Shown piece after piece: positions 56,477 to 64,000 of a DNA stretch of 64,000 bases. The translations under genes and the position numbers were made by a program. Under the pieces are notes generated by a model. The model was not told the origin of the DNA. It saw only the letters and a program-made list of their open reading frames with translations, and did not search any database. Source of the DNA: Dermacoccus abyssi (GTDB lineage: Bacteria; Actinomycetota; Actinomycetes; Actinomycetales; Dermatophilaceae); contig NZ_QWLM01000004.1 of assembly GCF_003515945.1 (NCBI RefSeq), positions 1 to 64,000 of the forward strand, written 5' to 3'. Numbering within the stretch: the first letter of the stretch is position 1; the number at the start of each line of letters is the position of its first letter.

Positions 56477-57445
56477 ATGGACCCGAGAACCGAAACCTCC
56501 CGCCTCGTCCTGGTGAGCAGCGAGCCGGATGAACTCCGCACCAGCCCAGCGCTCCCGGACGCACGCCACGCCACCTCAGCTTGTCTGGACGACGACCTCG
56601 ACTGGCACGCCCTGCTGCTCGCGGCGGGCATCCGCCAGGAGCGAGGCGACCCCCGCGAATGGCGCGCGGCACCTCGACGGGCCGGGCTCGCCTCCTCAGT
56701 CATCGACGCGATCATGACGCCCCGCGTCACCTCCGTCACGGTCGAGAACGCCGTCACGAGGTTCGTCGACCGCTTCGGTGACGGCGACCTCGACGTCCTC
56801 CGGGGCGCGATGGACGAGCTCGGAGCCGAGCGGTGGCGCACTGAGGTTCTGACGAGCCATCGGGTCGTGCTGCGCAAGGACGCCCCGTACAAGGCCGACG
56901 TCATCGCCGAGGCTGCCGAGGTGCTGCGCCACTACGACGTGTGGGCCGCCGACCACCTCGTCGAACGTGCTCGGGACGAGGTGCTGCGCGGAGCGTGGTG
57001 TGCCGTCACCGGCCAGTCGAGCGGCTTCACCTGGCGGCATCTGCTGCTGGCCGCGGGCTTGGACGATCCCCTCGTCTGTCCGCTCACGCGGCGGTTCGTC
57101 CGGCGTCACCTCGGACGGCGTGCGGCCGCCGCACCGGAGACCGAGCTCCTTGCGGTCATGACGCGGGCCGCCTGCATGCTCGGCGTCGACACGCTGGAAC
57201 TCGACCACCAACTCTGGCGCGCTGCGCTCACGCCTCCGCCCCACCGTGGCGTGAGCCAGTGCGGGGCGGAGAGCGACGGCGTCAGCCGCAAGGAGACATC
57301 AGACGGTGCGACGCAGGCGAGCGACGACGGCGCCGATGCCGGCGACGAGCAGGAGGCCGAGGCCCGCGAGGCCGGTGACGGCCTGCTCGTTCCTCATCCC
57401 GTCGGTCTCGACCTTGGGGCCGGTGGTCGAGGTGCTGGAGGATGA
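56477..57445 (+). CDS. Uncharacterised protein with a possible helix-hairpin-helix fold
   Basis: The 322-residue protein is helical with FTWRHLLLAAGLDDPLVCPL near residue 190 followed by RRFVRRHLGRRAAA, a pattern like the helix-hairpin-helix region of endonuclease III-like proteins seen in many actinobacterial hypothetical proteins. Catalytic Lys/Asp residues could not be identified. The ATG at 56477 lacks a clear ribosome binding site. The last 49 residues (Asp/Glu/Ala-rich) are encoded over the convergent nucleotidase's 3' end and may be an accidental read-through tail; the conserved part ends near 57250. Confidence 0.5.
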   Translation: MDPRTETSRLVLVSSEPDELRTSPALPDARHATSACLDDDLDWHALLLAAGIRQERGDPREWRAAPRRAGLASSVIDAIMTPRVTSVTVENAVTRFVDRFGDGDLDVLRGAMDELGAERWRTEVLTSHRVVLRKDAPYKADVIAEAAEVLRHYDVWAADHLVERARDEVLRGAWCAVTGQSSGFTWRHLLLAAGLDDPLVCPLTRRFVRRHLGRRAAAAPETELLAVMTRAACMLGVDTLELDHQLWRAALTPPPHRGVSQCGAESDGVSRKETSDGATQASDDGADAGDEQEAEAREAGDGLLVPHPVGLDLGAGGRGAGG

Positions 57446-59587
57446 CGGGTTACCGCCACCGCTCGTGCTCGTACCGTCCGTCGGGGACGCCGTCGGCTCG
57501 TCCGTGGTGGACGGGTCGCTCGGCTCGCTCGTGCTCGAGGGGTCGCTCGGCTCGCTCGTCGGGTCCGTGGGTCCCGTGGTCGGGTCCGTCGGCTCGGTGG
57601 TCGGGTCGGTCGGGGTCGTCGTCGGCGCACCACCCTCGATCGTGACGGGGAAGCCGCCGCTCGTGCCGGTCGGCGCAGCCTTGAAGGTGACGAGGGCATC
57701 ACCCGAGGCGTCGGCCGGCACCGTGAACTTCACCGAAGCCGTGCCGTGGTTGGCCGGGTAGGGCGGTGTCGTGGACGAGCTCGTCGTGATGGGGAACGTG
57801 CCCACGGACGTGCCGTCGACGAAGACCTCGACGCTCTTGTTGGCCGGCGCGTCCTTGCTGGTCATGTCGAAGCCGGAGACGGTGAACGACGCCTCCTTGC
57901 CCGCGGTGAGCTTCGTCGGCTGGTCCACCACGGAGAGCGACTGCTTGGCGTAGCTCGGCGAGAGCGGACTCGCGGCCTTGAGCCACTCGACGAACAGACC
58001 CTGGTCGATGAGGCCGGAATCGCTCACGGCGCCACCCTCCTTGAGGGCGGTGAAGTTGTCGCCACCGGTGATGAGGAAGGAATTGGACGCCACCGTGTAG
58101 CTCGTGGACTCCTCCAGCGGCTTGCCGTCGACGAGCACGGACGTGACGCGCTCACCGGCGGGCTTCTTCTCGTCGAACGTGTACGTCACGTTCTTTGACA
58201 GGCCGAGCTTGAGGAACGGGCGGGAGCTGCCCTCCGGCTGCCACTGCTGCTCGAGAATCCTGACGAGCGTTGCGCCCGTGACCTCACGGGTTGCGACGGT
58301 GTTGTTGAACGGCATGACGGCGGCGGCCTGCGCGAAGGTGAGGTTGCCGGACGCGTCGGGCACGAGGTCGGCGCGCACGCCGCCGGGGTTCATGAGGCCG
58401 ATCTCGACGCTGCCGGTGCGGCCCGGCTTGTTGAGCGAGTCGACGTAACTCTGCGCGATGAGGTTCGACAGGTTCGACTCGGCCAGACGGTCGTCGCGGC
58501 TGCCGTCCGCCTTGAGCGCCGAGGTGATCGGACCGCTGCTCTGGGCGACGACCTGCTTGCCGATCTCCTCGGCGCGGGCGTTGGCGGAGTCCACGACGGC
58601 GGCAGCAGCCGTGTACGCGGGCAGCGAGGTGCACGCGTCGCTCGGTGCACTCACCGGCCGGTTCGTCACCTTGTACTGCGTCACCTTGCCGCTCGCCTTG
58701 TCGTAGCCGAGCTGCAGAACGCCGAGGTACTTCGCGTAGAAGTCGGTCTGAATGATCGGGCGCGTGCCTTCAGCGCCGGGAACAGGCGCGTCCCAGCTGT
58801 AGAGCTGGTGGGTGTGACCGGTGAAGATGGCCGAGACGTCGCCGCTCGTCTTCGTCACGATGTTGTTGAACACGGGGCTCGCGGCCTGCATCGACGACAA
58901 GGTGGCCTCGCCGCCCTCCGGCGCACCCTCGTGGTACTCGGCGACGACGACGTCGGCCTCACCGTTCGCGGCGTTCCCGTCCTTGAGCTTGGCGGCCACG
59001 CGGTTGACGGCAGCCACCGGCTCGCCAAAGGTCAGGCCGGCCACGCCGTCACCGGCCACCATGTTGGGCGTGTCGGTCGTGACGGCACCGACGACGGCCA
59101 CCTTGACGCCGTTGACATCGAGCACCTTGTACTCGGGCAGAGCGGGCGTCGTGGTGCCGCTCTTGTAGACGTTGGCGCCGAGGTAGGTCCAGCTCGCGCG
59201 CGAGCTGACCCGGCCCGTCAGGTCGTCGAAGCCCTTGTCGAACTCGTGGTTGCCCACCGAGCTGGCCTCGAGACCGAGAGCGTTGAGGAAGTCGATCGAG
59301 GGGTTGTCCTGCTGCGAGGCCGACTCGAACGGCGTGCCACCGACGTTGTCGCCCGCGGAGATGAACGACGCGTCCGGGTACTCGGCCTTCGCCGACGCCA
59401 CGGTGCAAGCGAAGTCCTTGGTGAAGTGGCCGTGGAAGTCGTTGGTACCCAGGAGCGTCAGAGGCGTGAGGTCGCCGTCGAGAGAGTCGACAGGCGCAGC
59501 GGCGAGCGCGGAGGGGGCGAACGTGCCGGCGCACGCGAGGGCGAGGACGCCGGTGAATGCGGATCGGCGCACGAGGGAGCTCGACAT
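57299..59587 (-). CDS. Surface-anchored 5'-nucleotidase/metallophosphatase
   Basis: The 762-residue exported protein has a signal peptide (residues 1-29, ending near ALA), a metallophosphatase domain with LGTNDFHGHF, ISAGDNVGGTP and GNHEFD, and a 5'-nucleotidase C-terminal domain (GRTGSVEIGLMNPGGVRADL, VATREVTGATLVRIL, VASNSFLITGGDNF). A Thr/Pro/Ser/Asp stalk follows at about residues 655-720 and the protein ends in a membrane helix with RLRRTV. A canonical LPXTG is not seen; the equivalent position reads KVETDG. It probably releases phosphate from nucleotides at the surface. Confidence 0.9.
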   Translation of the reverse strand: MSSSLVRRSAFTGVLALACAGTFAPSALAAAPVDSLDGDLTPLTLLGTNDFHGHFTKDFACTVASAKAEYPDASFISAGDNVGGTPFESASQQDNPSIDFLNALGLEASSVGNHEFDKGFDDLTGRVSSRASWTYLGANVYKSGTTTPALPEYKVLDVNGVKVAVVGAVTTDTPNMVAGDGVAGLTFGEPVAAVNRVAAKLKDGNAANGEADVVVAEYHEGAPEGGEATLSSMQAASPVFNNIVTKTSGDVSAIFTGHTHQLYSWDAPVPGAEGTRPIIQTDFYAKYLGVLQLGYDKASGKVTQYKVTNRPVSAPSDACTSLPAYTAAAAVVDSANARAEEIGKQVVAQSSGPITSALKADGSRDDRLAESNLSNLIAQSYVDSLNKPGRTGSVEIGLMNPGGVRADLVPDASGNLTFAQAAAVMPFNNTVATREVTGATLVRILEQQWQPEGSSRPFLKLGLSKNVTYTFDEKKPAGERVTSVLVDGKPLEESTSYTVASNSFLITGGDNFTALKEGGAVSDSGLIDQGLFVEWLKAASPLSPSYAKQSLSVVDQPTKLTAGKEASFTVSGFDMTSKDAPANKSVEVFVDGTSVGTFPITTSSSTTPPYPANHGTASVKFTVPADASGDALVTFKAAPTGTSGGFPVTIEGGAPTTTPTDPTTEPTDPTTGPTDPTSEPSDPSSTSEPSDPSTTDEPTASPTDGTSTSGGGNPSSSSTSTTGPKVETDGMRNEQAVTGLAGLGLLLVAGIGAVVARLRRTV

Positions 59588-59733
59588 GGTTGGGGGTGTC
59601 CTTCGGATTCGGCTGCGCCGCAGGCGCGGGGAGGGTGCCCGACCATCTTGCGGGAGGTTTCGGCCCTCGAATCCGTTTGCGAGGCGATCGGCATCGAATC
59701 GTCATCTGACGTTCATTCAGGACTGGCGGAATG

Positions 59734-59747
59734 GTTGAAACTTCAAC
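59734..59747. promoter_or_regulatory. GTTGAA/TTCAAC palindromic operator
   Basis: GTTGAA (59734-59739) and TTCAAC (59742-59747) are perfect inverted arms around AC, 48 bp before the pirin start. This is the usual form of binding sites for MarR-family and related redox regulators near pirin, DoxX and quinone genes. No MarR gene lies in the window. Confidence 0.55.
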
Positions 59748-59794
59748 TACATTGAGGAAGCGCCAACACTTCACGGCCACCGAGGAGGCCCCCA

Positions 59795-60850
59795 ATGCCC
59801 GCAGTCAACGCAGACACGCTCACGCTGCCGCCCCTGCCCGAGGCGAGCCCGCAGGCCGTCGAGCGCTCCGTGCGCCGCCAGATCACCGGGCCGAAGGGCT
59901 TCGAGGGTGAGGGTTTTCCCGTCACCCGTGCCTTCGCCGGCCTGACCCACGCCGAGCTCGACCCGTTCGTCCACATGGACGAGATGGGCGCGGTCAACTA
60001 CGCGCCGGGCGAGCCGCGCGGCACCGACTGGCACCCGCACCGCGGCTTCGAGACGGTCACCTACATCATGGACGGCCGCTTCCAGCACCAGGACAGCCAC
60101 GGCGGTGGCGGCATGATCGAGAACGGCGCCACGCAGTGGATGACCGCTGGTTCGGGCGTGCTTCACATCGAGACGCCCCCTGCTGAGCTCGTCGTTTCCG
60201 GCGGCTTCTTCCACGGCGTCCAGCTCTGGGTCAACCTGCCCAGGGCCGAGAAGTGGGCCGACCCGCGCTACCAGAACCTCGAGGGCGGCGACTCGGAGCT
60301 CATCACGACGCACGACGGCGGCGCGCTCATCCGCATCATCGCCGGCTCCATCGGCGGCCACAGCGGTCCGGGTTCGACCCGCACGCCCATCACGATGGCG
60401 CACGCGTCCATCGCCGCCGGCGCCCGCGCCGACATTCCGTGGGACGCGTCCTACAACGGTCTCGTCTTCGTCTTCTCCGGTTCGGGGTCGATCGGCCGCG
60501 ACCGTCGTCCGATCAAGGCCGGCCAGACCATCGTCACCGGCCCGGGCGACCTGCTGACGCTGACGGCCGACGATCGTCAGGACGTCGAGACCCCGTCGCT
60601 CGAGGTGCTCCTCATCGGCGGACGCCCGCTGCGCGAGCCCGTCGTGCAGTACGGCCCGTTCGTCATGAACACCAAGGCCGAGGTCATCGAGGCGTTCGAG
60701 GACTTCCAGCGCGGCCGCCTCGGCCACGTGCCCGCCGACGGCATCCGTCCCTACCGCGCGAGCGCGTCGGAGATCGCGGAGGCCAAGGAGAAGCGTCTGC
60801 GCGAAGCCGTGGCGTCGATGCCGCACGGCGGTGACATCCGCGAAGGGTGA
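59795..60850 (+). CDS. Pirin-family protein
   Basis: The 351-residue bicupin has the pirin core: AFAGLTHAELDPFVHMDEMG, then DWHPHRGFETVTYIMDGRFQHQDS with the metal ligands (two His of HPHRGFE and a later His and Glu), and GSGVLHIETPP in the first cupin. A second cupin with VFVFSGSGSIG follows. Pirins include quercetin dioxygenases and redox regulators. Length is slightly above the common 290-320 because of a longer C-terminal tail (about 50 residues). GAGGAGG precedes the ATG. The palindrome upstream suggests MarR-type control. Confidence 0.9.
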   Translation: MPAVNADTLTLPPLPEASPQAVERSVRRQITGPKGFEGEGFPVTRAFAGLTHAELDPFVHMDEMGAVNYAPGEPRGTDWHPHRGFETVTYIMDGRFQHQDSHGGGGMIENGATQWMTAGSGVLHIETPPAELVVSGGFFHGVQLWVNLPRAEKWADPRYQNLEGGDSELITTHDGGALIRIIAGSIGGHSGPGSTRTPITMAHASIAAGARADIPWDASYNGLVFVFSGSGSIGRDRRPIKAGQTIVTGPGDLLTLTADDRQDVETPSLEVLLIGGRPLREPVVQYGPFVMNTKAEVIEAFEDFQRGRLGHVPADGIRPYRASASEIAEAKEKRLREAVASMPHGGDIREG

Positions 60851-60882
60851 GTCGGCAGGAGGTCTGCCGACGCCCGACGTTC

Positions 60883-60916
60883 GGCCCGGTGCGCGCTCCA
60901 GTTCGCGCACCGGGCC
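60883..60916 (+). terminator. Hairpin terminator of the pirin gene
   Basis: A perfect 13-bp stem (60883-60895 with 60904-60916) and an eight-base loop follow the stop by 32 bases; a smaller hairpin (GTCGGCA/TGCCGAC, 60851-60871) lies before it. Confidence 0.8.
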
Positions 60917-60983
60917 GTCCACATGCCTGTGGCATCCGTGGAGTGCCCGTGCGTTGTCGGGGCCGGGCGTTACCCTCACCGAC

Positions 60984-61844
60984 ATGACGACGAAGATCGC
61001 CCTGGTCACAGGAGCCTCTGCCGGTATCGGTGAGGCCATAGCACGCGCCCTGCTCGACGAAGGGTGGACGGTGTACGCCGCAGCACGCCGCGTCGATCGC
61101 ATGGCGGGCCTCGCCGACCGCGGCGCTCACGTTCTCGGCATGGACGTCACGGACGACGCGTCAATGACCGCGGGTGTTCAGCGCATCCTGGACGAGTGCG
61201 GACGCATCGATGCCCTCGTCAACAACGCCGGCTACGGCTCGTACGGCGCCCTCGAGGAGGTGCCGATGGACGAGGCCCGCCGCCAGTTCGAGGTCAACGT
61301 CTTCGGCCTCGCGCGCCTGACGCAGCTCGTCACACCGACGATGCGCGCCCAGCACAGCGGACGCATCGTCAACATCTCGTCGATGGCCGCCCACATCTAC
61401 GAACCGCTCGGCTCCTGGTACCACGCGACGAAGTTCGCGGTGAACGGCCTGTCCGATTCCCTGCGCCTCGAACTCAAACCGTTCGGCATCGACGTCGTCA
61501 CGGTGCAGCCCGGCGGCATCAAGTCCGAGTGGGCCGGCATCTCCGCCGACTCGCTCGAGCAGCGCAGTGGCCACGGGCCCTACGCGACGCAGGCCCGCAC
61601 CCTCGCGACGATGCTGCGCGGCAGCGACGCGAACTCCTCCGAACCCGAGGTCGTCGCGCGCGCCGTCGTCGCGGCGTGCACGGCGAAACGACCGCGCAGC
61701 AAGTACACGATCGGCATGGGAGCCAAGCCCCTCGTCGCCGCACGCCGCGTCCTGCCGGACCGCGCCATGGACGCCCTCCTCAGCGCCGCCTTCGACCAGG
61801 CACCCAAGCTCGTCGAGCGACGCGCCAAGCGGGACGCCTCGTGA
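60984..61844 (+). CDS. Short-chain dehydrogenase/reductase
   Basis: The 286-residue Rossmann-fold enzyme has TGASAGIG, NNAGYGSYGALE, NISSMAAHIYEPLGSWYHATK with the Ser-Tyr-Lys active site, and VQPGGIKSEW. The group including retinol-dehydrogenase-like SDRs (GSWYHATKFAV) fits. ATG at 60984 begins the alignment. Its stop overlaps the GTG of the next gene by 4 bp, coupling it to the lysoplasmalogenase-like reading frame. Confidence 0.88.
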   Translation: MTTKIALVTGASAGIGEAIARALLDEGWTVYAAARRVDRMAGLADRGAHVLGMDVTDDASMTAGVQRILDECGRIDALVNNAGYGSYGALEEVPMDEARRQFEVNVFGLARLTQLVTPTMRAQHSGRIVNISSMAAHIYEPLGSWYHATKFAVNGLSDSLRLELKPFGIDVVTVQPGGIKSEWAGISADSLEQRSGHGPYATQARTLATMLRGSDANSSEPEVVARAVVAACTAKRPRSKYTIGMGAKPLVAARRVLPDRAMDALLSAAFDQAPKLVERRAKRDAS

Positions 61845-62577
61845 TTCGCCCACTCCCCGGCTCCTCCGGCTTCCTCCGACGCCCGACCGGCCGGCTCTAC
61901 GCCGCGGCCTCAGCCCTGACGAGCGGAGCCGCCGCCGTCGGCAACGACCGCGCACACGCCGCGACGAAGTACGCCGTCGCGCCCCTGCTCATGCTCGACC
62001 TGGCTGCGCAGCCGGGCGCTTTCAGCCCCGCCCGCCGCACCACGATGGCAACCCTGCTCACCGCCCTCACAGGCTCCGCCCTCGGCGATCACTTCATGCT
62101 CGCCGAGTCTCGCTCCACCGGCACGACGGCCCGGGCCCACCTGCGGCGTAGCGCGTCGGCGTTCGCAGTGCAGCAGCTCGGCCTCATGACGGTGCTCGCT
62201 CGCGCCGGCTACCGCTTCCGCCGCGAGGCGAGCGTCGCGGCGGGCGTCACGCTTGCCGCCTTCGCCGTCGCCGACGGCCTCGCGGCACGTCGCGACGGCG
62301 CGGCAGCACACCCGACCCCGTCGTCGCTGGGTACGGTGTCCTGCTCGCCTCGATGGCGGCTCTGACGCAGGGGGCACCGGCGGGCACCGGCCCCTTCGCG
62401 GCGATCCGCATCGGGGGCCCACTGTTCCTCGTCTCCGACGCAGTCATCGTCGCGCGGCAACTGTTGCCCGAGGGGCCTGGCCGCGACGTCGCAGACGGCA
62501 TCGTCATGTCCACCTACACGGCAGCCCTGGGCCTCCTCGTCGACGGCACGGCACGCCTGCGGTCATGGTCGCAGTAG
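61841..62577 (+). pseudogene. Lysoplasmalogenase (YhhN-like), interrupted by a frameshift
   Basis: From GTG at 61841 (overlapping the SDR stop) the frame encodes hydrophobic helices like GRLYAAASALTSGAAAVG, KYAVAPLLMLDLAAQ and MATLLTALTGSALGDHFML, but runs to an unrelated ending at 62365. The matching C-terminal half is in the next frame: VVAGYGVLLASMAALTQG, then GGPLFLVSDAVIVARQLLP and MSTYTAALGLLVDG (62353-62577), the typical YhhN ending. Joining them needs one extra base in the C-rich stretch 62309-62320. YhhN proteins cleave lysoplasmalogens or act as membrane proteins of lipid turnover. It could be a sequencing error, real inactivation or, less likely, programmed frameshifting. Confidence 0.65.
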
Positions 62578-62601
62578 GCCCGTCGGCCGTAGGCTGACGG
62601 C

Positions 62602-63087
62602 ATGGCCCTTCAGATCGACTATTTCGCCGCCGCGACCGACGAGGAGGCCGCTCGCACGGTCGATCTCGAATCCGGCCTGCGCTCCCTCCCCTTCGACGAC
62701 GAGTCCGATTCCGCTGCACCCGAGTACGACGTCGTCGCGAGTCAGGACGTCGACCCGGGCCTCGCGCTCGGCTACCTCAACGAGCTGCTCACGGGGGTTC
62801 CCGTCGAGGAGTTCCTCGACTCGGGCTGGCCCGCACCGGTGGCCGTCAGCGCCGACGAACAGAAGTTCGTTCTCCAGGTCGATCCGGGGTTGGTGGCGCT
62901 CATGTCGACGCGTGAAGCTCCGTTCGACGGGCTGGCCGCCCAGTGGTCCGCGGTGGAAGCACCCGAGGGCGCGGACGAGTGGAACCCTCACCCTCGCGAT
63001 CTCGCCGACTTCCTCGCCGAGTTCGTCGCTCTGACGCTACGCGCGCAGGACGAGGGCAAGCACATCTACTGCTGGCTCTGGCCCTGA
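62602..63087 (+). CDS. Uncharacterised acidic protein
   Basis: The 161-residue protein begins MALQIDYFAAATDEEAARTV and is acidic with many Asp/Glu. Segments such as YLNELLTGVPVEEFLDSG and WNPHPRDLADFLAEFVALTL recur in small actinobacterial proteins, and it ends HIYCWLWP. I do not recognise a domain. It stands alone between the lysoplasmalogenase-like frame and the XRE unit, with no signal peptide or membrane segment, so probably cytosolic. Confidence 0.65.
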   Translation: MALQIDYFAAATDEEAARTVDLESGLRSLPFDDESDSAAPEYDVVASQDVDPGLALGYLNELLTGVPVEEFLDSGWPAPVAVSADEQKFVLQVDPGLVALMSTREAPFDGLAAQWSAVEAPEGADEWNPHPRDLADFLAEFVALTLRAQDEGKHIYCWLWP

Positions 63088-63152
63088 TCCCCACCCGAGG
63101 ACCACACCCGAGGATTCTCGGCGTTCGAACAACGCCGGCTTCGGGTGGACCC

Positions 63153-63180
63153 TTGACCACGATGTCACACACGCTTTACT
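63153..63180 (+). promoter_or_regulatory. Likely sigma-70-type promoter of the membrane protein/XRE unit
   Basis: TTGACC (63153-63158) and TTTACT (63175-63180) are separated by 16 bp and lie upstream of the gene at 63233. The -10-like element is inside the left arm of the palindrome, so a bound regulator would occlude RNA polymerase. Confidence 0.5.
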
Positions 63181-63216
63181 GTAAAGGAACCTTCACAGTA
63201 AAGCGTGTTTGACATC
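63161..63216. repeat. 56-bp near-perfect palindrome (operator or hairpin)
   Basis: ACACGCTTTACTGT (63169-63182) pairs perfectly with ACAGTAAAGCGTGT (63195-63208). Outer arms GATGTCA/TGACATC (63161-63167, 63210-63216) and inner AAGG/CCTT also pair, with single mismatches between the blocks. It spans the promoter of the two-gene unit. Confidence 0.85.
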
Positions 63217-63232
63217 GCGAAAGGGGAACACC

Positions 63233-63685
63233 ATGACCACGCAGAGCACCTGGGGCAGCACACGTTCGGGCCGTTCACCCTGGCCGGGCGCCATCGGAAT
63301 CGGCGTGGCAGTGGCCGCCGTCCTCGGACTCACCGTCTGGGCGTTCGCCAGCGGCACCAACGGGCTCGTCTACGGCATCGTCGTCGCCGCCATGTCCTTC
63401 ATGCCCGGTCTCGCGCTCGGGTGGGTTGTCGTCGTCGACCGCCGCACCGTGAAGGGCGCAGTGCGCAACCCGGAGGAAACCGTCGAAGCGCAGTGGTACG
63501 ACCGGGCCACGCGCGGCACCTTCCACGACCTGCTCGTGGTCATGGGCCTTACCGCGACGGCACTGAGCGTCGTGCCTCAGTGGCGGGACGGACTCACCGC
63601 GTCGGATGCCCTCCTCGCCTGCATGGTGTTCGCGGCGGCAGACGTCAGCGTGCGCTACCGGCTCATCAAGCGACGCGAGAGCTGA
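63233..63685 (+). CDS. Small integral membrane protein paired with XRE regulator
   Basis: The 150-residue protein has four hydrophobic stretches: IGIGVAVAAVLGLTVWAFA, VYGIVVAAMSFMPGLALGWV, LVVMGLTATALSVV and LLACMVFAAADVSV. The N-terminal tail is polar. It resembles small membrane proteins found before YozG-type regulators in Firmicutes and actinobacteria, usually of unknown function. GAAAGGGG lies before the ATG at 63233. The XRE gene begins 2 bp after its stop, so both are expressed from the palindromic promoter. Confidence 0.7.
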   Translation: MTTQSTWGSTRSGRSPWPGAIGIGVAVAAVLGLTVWAFASGTNGLVYGIVVAAMSFMPGLALGWVVVVDRRTVKGAVRNPEETVEAQWYDRATRGTFHDLLVVMGLTATALSVVPQWRDGLTASDALLACMVFAAADVSVRYRLIKRRES

Positions 63686-63686
63686 C

Positions 63687-63881
63687 GTGGAGAACAATCT
63701 GCCCGCGCTGCGCGCCGAGCGCGGCTGGTCGCAACAGCGGCTGGCCGACGAACTCGGCGTCTCGCGACAGACCGTCATCTCGATCGAGAAGGGACGCTAC
63801 GACGCCTCGCTCCCCCTGGCGTTCAGCCTCGCGCGCGTCTTCACGTGCCGCATCGAGGACATCTTCACGCCCGAGGGCTAG
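63687..63881 (+). CDS. XRE/Cro-family transcriptional regulator (YozG-like)
   Basis: The 64-residue protein is a single helix-turn-helix domain: LPALRAERGWSQQRLADELG then VSRQTVISIEKGRYDASLPL and RVFTCRIEDIF. This is the short YozG/HigA-like type. GTG at 63687 is the first start after the membrane-protein stop. It probably autoregulates through the palindrome at 63161-63216. The stop overlaps the convergent NIF3-like gene by 4 bp. Confidence 0.88.
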   Translation: MENNLPALRAERGWSQQRLADELGVSRQTVISIEKGRYDASLPLAFSLARVFTCRIEDIFTPEG

Positions 63882-64000
63882 AGCTCGGAAAGCCCCAGCG
63901 TCTCGTAGGCGTGCCAGGCCGGCTCCTCGTAGGGGTGCGCCGCCAGGACGGCGTCGACGACGCGGCGAGCGTCACGCCGAGGCACGACCATCTCGACGCG
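63878..64000 (-). CDS. NIF3/CutA-like protein, C-terminal part
   Basis: The minus strand is open from the window edge to a TAG at 63878-63880 and gives VVPRRDARRVVDAVLAAHPYEEPAW followed by HAYETLGLSEL. HPYEEPA is the hallmark of the PII/CutA-like module found in NIF3 (DUF34) proteins and in short stand-alone COG3323 proteins. Because the frame ends soon after, a stand-alone protein of about 100 residues is likelier than full NIF3. Only 40 residues are visible. Confidence 0.6.
   Translation of the reverse strand, partial: RVEMVVPRRDARRVVDAVLAAHPYEEPAWHAYETLGLSEL

Overview
The window is high-GC DNA with strong G/C preference at third codon positions, frequent GTG starts, stop/start overlaps between neighbouring genes and Tat signal peptides. 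Together with a CsoR-CopA copper module, an actinobacterial-type Pth2-like protein, PdxS/PdxT and PEP carboxylase, this points to the chromosome of an actinobacterium. A member of the Micrococcales (for example a Dermacoccus/Janibacter relative) is my best guess, but that is inference from gene style, not from a marker gene. No rRNA, tRNA, CRISPR array, insertion sequence or prophage was recognised.

Layout. 1-3.2 kb: a partial acetyltransferase-like gene, a frameshifted DUF6440 gene, a small secreted protein, a Pth2-like protein and an FMN reductase. 3.2-6.3 kb: a copper operon copZ-copA-csoR behind a perfect CsoR-like palindrome. 6.4-17.6 kb: mostly housekeeping and transport (PhoD phosphatase, MFS exporter, PdxS/PdxT vitamin B6 synthase, SDR, Nudix, DoxX, 2-hydroxyacid dehydrogenase, PEP carboxylase, LysE exporter). 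17.6-24.1 kb: a DUF559 gene bracketed by two identical 67-bp palindromic repeats, two MFS/GPH transporters and the helicase HrpB. 24.1-28.2 kb: a DUF255 thioredoxin-fold protein, a small membrane protein, an App1-like phosphatase and a small GNAT protein.

28.2-40.4 kb is the most unusual part. Ten minus-strand genes run without any gap (stop/start overlaps of 4-11 bp): a large-subunit catalase, an acyl-CoA-dehydrogenase-like protein, a PIG-L deacetylase fused to a methyltransferase, a WcbI-type protein and six glycosyltransferases or glycosyltransferase-like proteins. A convergent eleventh gene encodes another glycosyltransferase. No flippase, polymerase, ABC exporter or initiating phospho-glycosyltransferase is present, so the set looks like a pathway for a modified glycoconjugate or glycosylated metabolite of unknown identity.

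40.6-50.9 kb: amino acid permease, metabolite:H+ symporter, methyltransferase, acyl-CoA synthetase, then a run of damage and sanitation genes (macro domain, MazG-like, two O6-alkylguanine transferases around an ECF-like sigma factor), DUF4240 and DinB proteins. 51-60 kb: PhoX phosphatase, a paired CrcB/FluC fluoride channel, a two-component system whose kinase has an unusual insertion, a helix-hairpin-helix-like protein and a surface 5'-nucleotidase. 59.8-64 kb: pirin behind a GTTGAA/TTCAAC palindrome, an SDR coupled to a frameshifted lysoplasmalogenase, an uncharacterised protein, a two-gene membrane-protein/XRE-regulator unit behind a 56-bp near-perfect palindrome, and the end of a NIF3/CutA-like gene.
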